From NCBI GenBank assembly GCA_027704905.1, contig CM051001.1, positions 22,157,052-22,221,051 on the forward strand: a DNA stretch of 64,000 bases. The letters run 5' to 3'. Source of the DNA: Muraenolepis orangiensis (taxonomy: Eukaryota > Chordata > Actinopteri > Gadiformes > Muraenolepididae). Made by a program: the position numbers and the translations under genes. Of this stretch, positions 40,501 to 64,000 are shown one piece after another. Every line of letters begins with the position of its first letter. Positions within the stretch are counted from its first letter, which is position 1. A model generated the notes under the pieces. The model searched no databases. It was given only the letters and a program-made list of their open reading frames with translations, and was not told the DNA's origin.

Positions 40501-41500
40501 NNNNNNNNNNNNNNNNNNNNNNNNNNNNNNNNNNNNNNNNNNNNNNNNNNNNNNNNNNNNNNNNNNNNNNNNNNNNNNNNNNNNNNNNNNNNNNNNNNNN
40601 NNNNNNNNNNNNNNNNNNNNNNNNNNNNNNNNNNNNNNNNNNNNNNNNNNNNNNNNNNNNNNNNNNNNNNNNNNNNNNNNNNNNNNNNNNNNNNNNNNNN
40701 NNNNNNNNNNNNNNNNNNNNNNNNNNNNNNNNNNNNNNNNNNNNNNNNNNNNNNNNNNNNNNNNNNNNNNNNNNNNNNNNNNNNNNNNNNNNNNNNNNNN
40801 NNNNNNNNNNNNNNNNNNNNNNNNNNNNNNNNNNNNNNNNNNNNNNNNNNNNNNNNNNNNNNNNNNNNNNNNNNNNNNNNNNNNNNNNNNNNNNNNNNNN
40901 NNNNNNNNNNNNNNNNNNNNNNNNNNNNNNNNNNNNNNNNNNNNNNNNNNNNNNNNNNNNNNNNNNNNNNNNNNNNNNNNNNNNNNNNNNNNNNNNNNNN
41001 NNNNNNNNNNNNNNNNNNNNNNNNNNNNNNNNNNNNNNNNNNNNNNNNNNNNNNNNNNNNNNNNNNNNNNNNNNNNNNNNNNNNNNNNNNNNNNNNNNNN
41101 NNNNNNNNNNNNNNNNNNNNNNNNNNNNNNNNNNNNNNNNNNNNNNNNNNNNNNNNNNNNNNNNNNNNNNNNNNNNNNNNNNNNNNNNNNNNNNNNNNNN
41201 NNNNNNNNNNNNNNNNNNNNNNNNNNNNNNNNNNNNNNNNNNNNNNNNNNNNNNNNNNNNNNNNNNNNNNNNNNNNNNNNNNNNNNNNNNNNNNNNNNNN
41301 NNNNNNNNNNNNNNNNNNNNNNNNNNNNNNNNNNNNNNNNNNNNNNNNNNNNNNNNNNNNNNNNNNNNNNNNNNNNNNNNNNNNNNNNNNNNNNNNNNNN
41401 NNNNNNNNNNNNNNNNNNNNNNNNNNNNNNNNNNNNNNNNNNNNNNNNNNNNNNNNNNNNNNNNNNNNNNNNNNNNNNNNNNNNNNNNNNNNNNNNNNNN
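40501..41500. other. Assembly gap (1000 N)
   Basis: Exactly 1000 undetermined bases, a conventional placeholder length. It separates copy A from copy B. The tail exon of copy B and any N-terminal exons of copy A would fall here. Confidence 0.99.
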
Positions 41501-41697
41501 TGTTAAGTGCTGTGACATCCACAATAACAACAACAACCACAACAATGACTTAGAACACAGATGAGCAGATGAGACGGATAGACACAACAGGGACAATCAG
41601 TCTAATGTCAACCCAATGCAGCTGGTTAATTAATAACATGCTTACTTTATCAATGATTTATGCATAATAAAGTCACGGGATGACGCAGAGGCGATTG

Positions 41698-41699
<2 letters not shown>

Positions 41700-41752
<53 letters not shown>
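41700..41752 (+). repeat. (CA)n microsatellite, copy B
   Basis: Equivalent of 25678-25782 but about half the length. Confidence 0.95.
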
Positions 41753-41754
<2 letters not shown>

Positions 41755-41783
41755 CAACCTCAATCCCTTATTACAGTCAGTAC

Positions 41784-59942
<18,159 letters not shown>

Positions 59943-60788
59943 GGCAAGTCTTGAAAACACAAAATAAGAGTTACCATCAAGTCATGAACGGGGAGCTGCC
60001 TACTCAGTTCTGTTATAACCGAGTTCGTATTCATGTCATCGACTAACCTGTGTCATTCCTCTTGATCTGGTAGAATCTGTAAAAAAATTAAAAGGAAATC
60101 TTTAAAAAGGACTGACTCGGTGTGAGAGGTTTGTTCTTCAAAACCATACGTCTTCTCCTCAAAGTCAGTTAATTTCTCCAGAAACAGACTGTCGCACCCT
60201 CTCCTTTTGTACCTTGAGTTACTCATTAATCACCGGTAATAAACACAGCCAATATAGCCCATAATGCCTTAACTCTGCCTCTGGTCATACATGTAAGTGA
60301 ATACCTCCCATATACAGCAATATGAACTGTTTGCGTCAACACAGTGAGCTTTTGGGTGTGTTTGGCATCCGGTTGGCCAAGTTCCTTGTCTTTCGTACAT
60401 TTGATTTGACCGACATAAGCCAACAAAAAAAGGAAGTATTGAGTAACTATGTATTGTGTCCTCGCCTTGTGACACACACTCGCGGATATAGATAGGCACA
60501 CACAACTTACTATCATGGCTTATCATCGTTCTAGTCTATATCCAGCCATCGATTAGATTAGTAGGTTAGTATTGAGGACCAATCTCTTTTGTATGACTTG
60601 TACAGAAGGAGGTACTCATGCAAGTCAAGTCAAGTCGATTGAAAAAGTTTGTTTGGACTTAACTTTGGGCTCTATTGACTGTCCAAACCAATTGCATTCT
60701 CTGGTGATAAATGATCTTAAAAGTCTTTTTGTTTATGCATTTGTTTTTTTGAAGATGCATGTCATTAATGATTAATGGGTATGTATTG

Positions 60789-60809
60789 TGTGTGTGTGTG
60801 TGTGTGTGT

Positions 60810-60896
<87 letters not shown>

Positions 60897-60902
60897 ACAC
60901 AC
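60789..60902 (+). repeat. Compound (TG)n(TC)n microsatellite
   Basis: About 24 bp of TG followed by about 80 bp of TC and a short CA end. Confidence 0.95.
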
Positions 60903-60937
60903 ACAATAGATAAATGGGGAAAGAGAGGCACATTTAA

Positions 60938-61056
60938 TACACTGTAAACCCGAATAAGTTAGCAGAACTCAAAAATTTTGAGTTCATCAACTCAAAAATC
61001 TCAAGTTCTCAGAACTCAAAACCTTTGAGTTCTGAGAACTTGAGATTTTTGAGTTG
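60938..61056. repeat. Repeat with perfect 33-bp palindrome
   Basis: It starts 'acactgtaaacccgaat', shared with 3270-3288. Arms 60988-61020 and 61024-61056 are exact reverse complements with ACC between. Confidence 0.8.
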
Positions 61057-61359
61057 AACGACATAAGCCAACAAAAAAGGAAGTATTGAGTAACTATGTA
61101 TTTTACTACTATGTATTTAACTATGTATTTTACAACAGTTAAATATGGCAAGTAGAAAATAAAAACAAATAGAAAAATAGAAAAAATGAACAGTGCACAT
61201 GAGTAGGCCTATTGATAAATGTGTAGAAAGAAGGATACCTCAGTGAGGTATTATTGAAGGCCTTCTGAATCAAAGTTCTTTGCTTACTTCTTAAGGCATT
61301 ATTGTGACAAAGGGAAAGAACTTTGATTCACAATAATAATACCTCACCCCACATCCTTT

Positions 61360-61674
61360 CTACACATTTATCATCAAGTCATTCTTGAGTGTCTGCAACC
61401 TGGGCGACAGTCTACCAGCTTCTAGACCAAGTACAATCTTCTGAACGAATTCAAAAGTGTTGGTCAGCGCTTTAGGATAGCTGAGGTGTAGTGCATAAAT
61501 CAGTCCAAACATGACCAGGAAGGCATCACCAAATCTGGGGAGGCTGATCACGATGTCACTCTCGAGGACGACAGAGATTTTCACAGGCTGGTAGTGAACT
61601 GGACTTGTGTCATGGTCACTGATGACAGTAAGGAGGGCCACAGCAACATCGTCAAGCTCTGGCTCATCAGGCTC
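61360..61674 (-). pseudogene. Last-exon fragment of a SAMD3-like/transposon-associated gene
   Basis: Acceptor 'cattcattcag', then an open frame 'EPDEPELDDVAVALLTVISD' to 'VISLPRFGDAFLVMFGLIYA' and 'KALTNTFEFVQKIVLGLE', then stop at 61360. The 'LPRxxDAFxVMFGLIYALHLxYPK' block is characteristic of a multicopy fish protein family often annotated as SAMD3-like. No upstream exons are seen, so it is an isolated terminal exon. Confidence 0.5.
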
Positions 61675-62001
61675 CTGAATGAATGAAAGAGACATACTAA
61701 TCACAAACTAATCCATGGTTTCTACTAATATAAGAGTTCAATAGAATTATTTTTTCCACAATATAGTACTTATTTTATAACGTTTTTTTTGGTTATTGTT
61801 GTTGACAAATCATCTCTCCTTATCATTTAAGTACTGCTGGTGCAGCACAAAGCTAAGTATATGGAGTTATGTTTGTAAGTTGTAAGTAAAAACAGAAGAT
61901 GCGTGTTCTGGACACAGGAATCAGCCAAGTTACCAGAGAATCTAAGTGGCGGGAGATAGACTGATACTAAGCTCAAGAACACATACAGGAACACAAATAA
62001 C

Positions 62002-62478
62002 TGTCACGAGAAAGAGTGGGTTGGACCCCGAACGCAGACGCCGACAAGTGGAGAGTGATAGCAGACGGTTTTATTTCCAAACACACAAAAACCCAAGGGT
62101 ACACAGGGAGGACGATCCGCGGAGTACCGGCGGGTAGTCCGGGACAGGGGAAGGAGTCTGTACCGGGGGTATCGGGTGCGGAGTACCGGCAGGTAGATGG
62201 CAGGCGATGGGTACCAGACGGGAGAACTACGTGAATAGTTAAGTAACGACCTCACGCTGGGGTAAAGGAAAGACAACGTATATATACCCCAGGTGAGGTG
62301 ATCAACAAATTACACGGGGGGAAATTGAGTCCAGGTGTGTGTGTGTGTGTGTGTGTGTGGCCAGCGCACGTGGCTAGGCCACGCCCCCTGCCAACCAACG
62401 TGATTGTTGACAGGAGTGTGTGCGCCACCAGCGCACGTGGCTAGGCCACGCCCCCTGCCAACCACCGTAACCGTGACA
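62002..62478 (-). mobile_element. Solo Ty3/gypsy LTR next to the N-terminal duplicate
   Basis: Reversed, it reads TGTCACGGTTACGG ... CTCGTGACA, a relative of the LTR at 17937-18436. 5-bp duplications ATAAC lie at 61997-62001 and 62479-62483. The paralogous site at 57852-57862 ('acacaaataaccagag') is empty. Confidence 0.9.
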
Positions 62479-62483
62479 ATAAC

Positions 62484-64000
62484 CAGAGATTAGAAACAGG
62501 AACGTGCTCATCCCGGTTTGCCTGTCATACATAGATAAGACCCGCAACATCACAGAGAAAGAACAGCCCCTCTCATTGGTCGGGAAGCTTGGATGGATGG
62601 TCACATGCACATACATGCGTAAACAAACAAACTCAAACCACACATGAGAAAAGACAGATCACCTGGTTTTTTATCTTCGAGAAATGTCCCTACAATGTGA
62701 CACATCTTTCCAAACTTTCGGTTAGTGTTTAGTTACCTTGGCGATGACACTGAGATGTTCTGTACAGAAATGTTCGGTGAGAAAATGTTTTCCATCTAAT
62801 GGAAGAAAAATAAATATGAATAAAGGAATGAGTTTCCAGCCCAGAACTACTAGGAGATTCATTCATTGTTTTCTCTCCATACCCAGTTCCTTGTGATGGA
62901 CTCCAGTCTGCTGTCGGTTATATTAGAGTGTGTGACAAATGCCCACATTTGAATTTTGTAGCTCGACCAATCTGTAAAACCGGCCAGAAAGGAGAAGAAA
63001 TAGTACATAGATAGACCACAGCAATCATTTTCCCTAGAGACATTCAGATGTGCTTTACAACCACCTGTGGTTCCTCAATAGAAATGTTTCCTCATGCCTT
63101 CCCCTAAAGCCAACCACCTCAATACAGCAATGCAAATGGGTATATATTCAGAAAGCTTTGGTTTGATATAACAAAGCAACGTATTGCTCTCTTCTGCTCT
63201 CTTCTGCTCTGGCTCTCTTTACAACTCTCACAAATCACACCTACAGGCAGCTTTAATAAAGAGGCCATCGCAACGACACGATAATAACAATAAACACGAT
63301 AATGCAATGACACTCGGAACGATTCTCAGAATGACTCACCACAGCGCAGCGTCTGGTCTGCTTTGGGAGGACAGCTGGAGGGGTAGTGGTAACTCCAGTG
63401 TCGGGTGTCCCAGCGCACCACGTCCCCCTCCTCGCAGCCCAGGTGAGCCAGGTCCTCGGCGCGCCACGCTGTGGCCCACATCCTGAACAGACCGATGTCC
63501 CCCATGAGGCTCCTACCGTCCTCCCGCCGCACCGCCCCGCGCTCGTCCACGGAGTGAGGCACGCCCAGGGTCAGGGTGCCGTTGGGGGCCAGCCGCCGGG
63601 ACACGGAGGGGTTCAACCCCAGGTCTAGATGACTGGTCCCATTGACGTAGACCCGCAGCTTCTGGCTCCGGGCGGACCAGGTTAAGCACACTGAGTGCCA
63701 GTGGTGGGAAGAGAGCATGACGTTCAGGGGCCATTTGTATCCAAACAGCAGGGCCGTGATGTGACCGGAGTCTCCTTCCAAGCCCAGCTCGACGAAGGAG
63801 ATCCCGGGGGCTTTGTAGGCGAAGGCGGTCCATTTGGTCCTCAGGGTGAGGCAGAGCTGGACGCACACGCTCAGCTCCTCCAGCGCCGGCACCTCCACCT
63901 CGGGGGCCAGCTGCCACATGCACTTCTTGGCCTGGAACACGGCCTTCATACCCCACAGACTGGGGTTCTCATGGCAGTCTTCATCACACACGCAAGCACA
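62484..64000 (-). repeat. Duplicate of the ADGRG4-like N-terminal region
   Basis: From 62484 to the window end the sequence matches 57863-59380 at offsets 4620-4621 with very few differences. Homology also includes 61988-62001, left of the solo LTR. The duplication continues past the window. Confidence 0.9.
62737..63978 (-). CDS. adgrg4: ADGRG4-like pentraxin and linker exons, partial copy C
   Basis: Exons 63978-63340 (pentraxin), 62971-62883 and 62795-62737 are intact in frame and splice sites. Changes from copy B include Arg to Gln in 'SVCVQLCL', Asp to Asn in 'KWPLNVML' and Ser to Arg in 'VDERGAV'. The following linker exon (copy B 57841-57793) is absent, because the duplication breaks about 8 bp before it. 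The 5' part lies beyond the window. It is probably a gene fragment, or an exon donor for a gene further right. Confidence 0.6.

Larger units (their letters stand above)
59960..61340. other. 5' flank of copy B with repeats, no exon seen
   Basis: It contains a (TG)n-(TC)n microsatellite (60789-60902), the palindromic repeat at 60938-61056, a short duplicated block ('gacataagccaacaaaaaa' plus following 25 bp) at 60412 and 61060, and a foldback (about 61210-61275 and 61316-61374). A promoter and UTR exon should be here but cannot be placed. Confidence 0.4.

Overview
The window is vertebrate, almost certainly teleost, nuclear DNA. It holds spliced genes with GT-AG introns, very abundant (CA)n/(TG)n microsatellites, fish-type tRNA-derived SINEs, hAT/Harbinger/pogo/TTAA-type DNA transposons, LINE fragments and Ty3/gypsy LTRs. 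Nothing bacterial is present. All gene models below were read by eye from splice sites, phases and protein motifs.

Left third (1-18.6 kb): mostly transposable elements. They include a hAT MITE (671-1325), a pogo-like relic (1856-3007), a complex of four PIF/Harbinger-like copies in inverted and tandem order (3543-8272), a LINE endonuclease fragment (8228-8640), a nested long-TIR element (8817-10929), a TTAA-flanked element (11630-12912), a second and third LINE relic, a SINE, and the 3' end of a Ty3/gypsy element with its LTR (17937-18436). A small plus-strand spliced gene fragment with a DUF4806-like look lies at 10976-13562; a transposon sits in one of its introns.

Middle (20.6-21.4 kb): a minus-strand two-exon coding region with the Tondu motif, identified as VGLL1. 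21.5-25.1 kb shows no gene that I recognise.

Right two thirds (25.3-64 kb): minus-strand exons of an adhesion GPCR of the ADGRG4 (GPR112) type. They encode signal peptide, pentraxin/LNS domain, SEA-like stalk, hormone-receptor (HRM) motif, GAIN domain with GPS, seven-helix domain and cytoplasmic tail. VGLL1 and ADGRG4 are near neighbours on human Xq26, which supports the identity. The locus appears twice. Copy B (41.8-59.9 kb) has signal peptide to TM7 and lacks only the tail exon, which falls in a 1000-N gap. Copy A (25.3-40.5 kb) has stalk to stop codon and lacks the N-terminus, which would lie in or beyond the same gap. The two copies are nearly identical but differ by a solo LTR, a 1.9-kb hAT insertion, microsatellite lengths and extra stalk exons. 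This is either a recent tandem duplication or two haplotypes laid end to end by the assembler. A second partial duplication repeats the pentraxin exon and two following exons at 62.7-64 kb, with another solo LTR at its edge.

A 4.8-kb long-TIR DNA transposon carrying decayed plus-strand ORFs sits inside the intron that splits the GPS motif, in both copies. Several transposon insertions can be read directly against an empty site in the paralogous copy, which gives a relative chronology of events.
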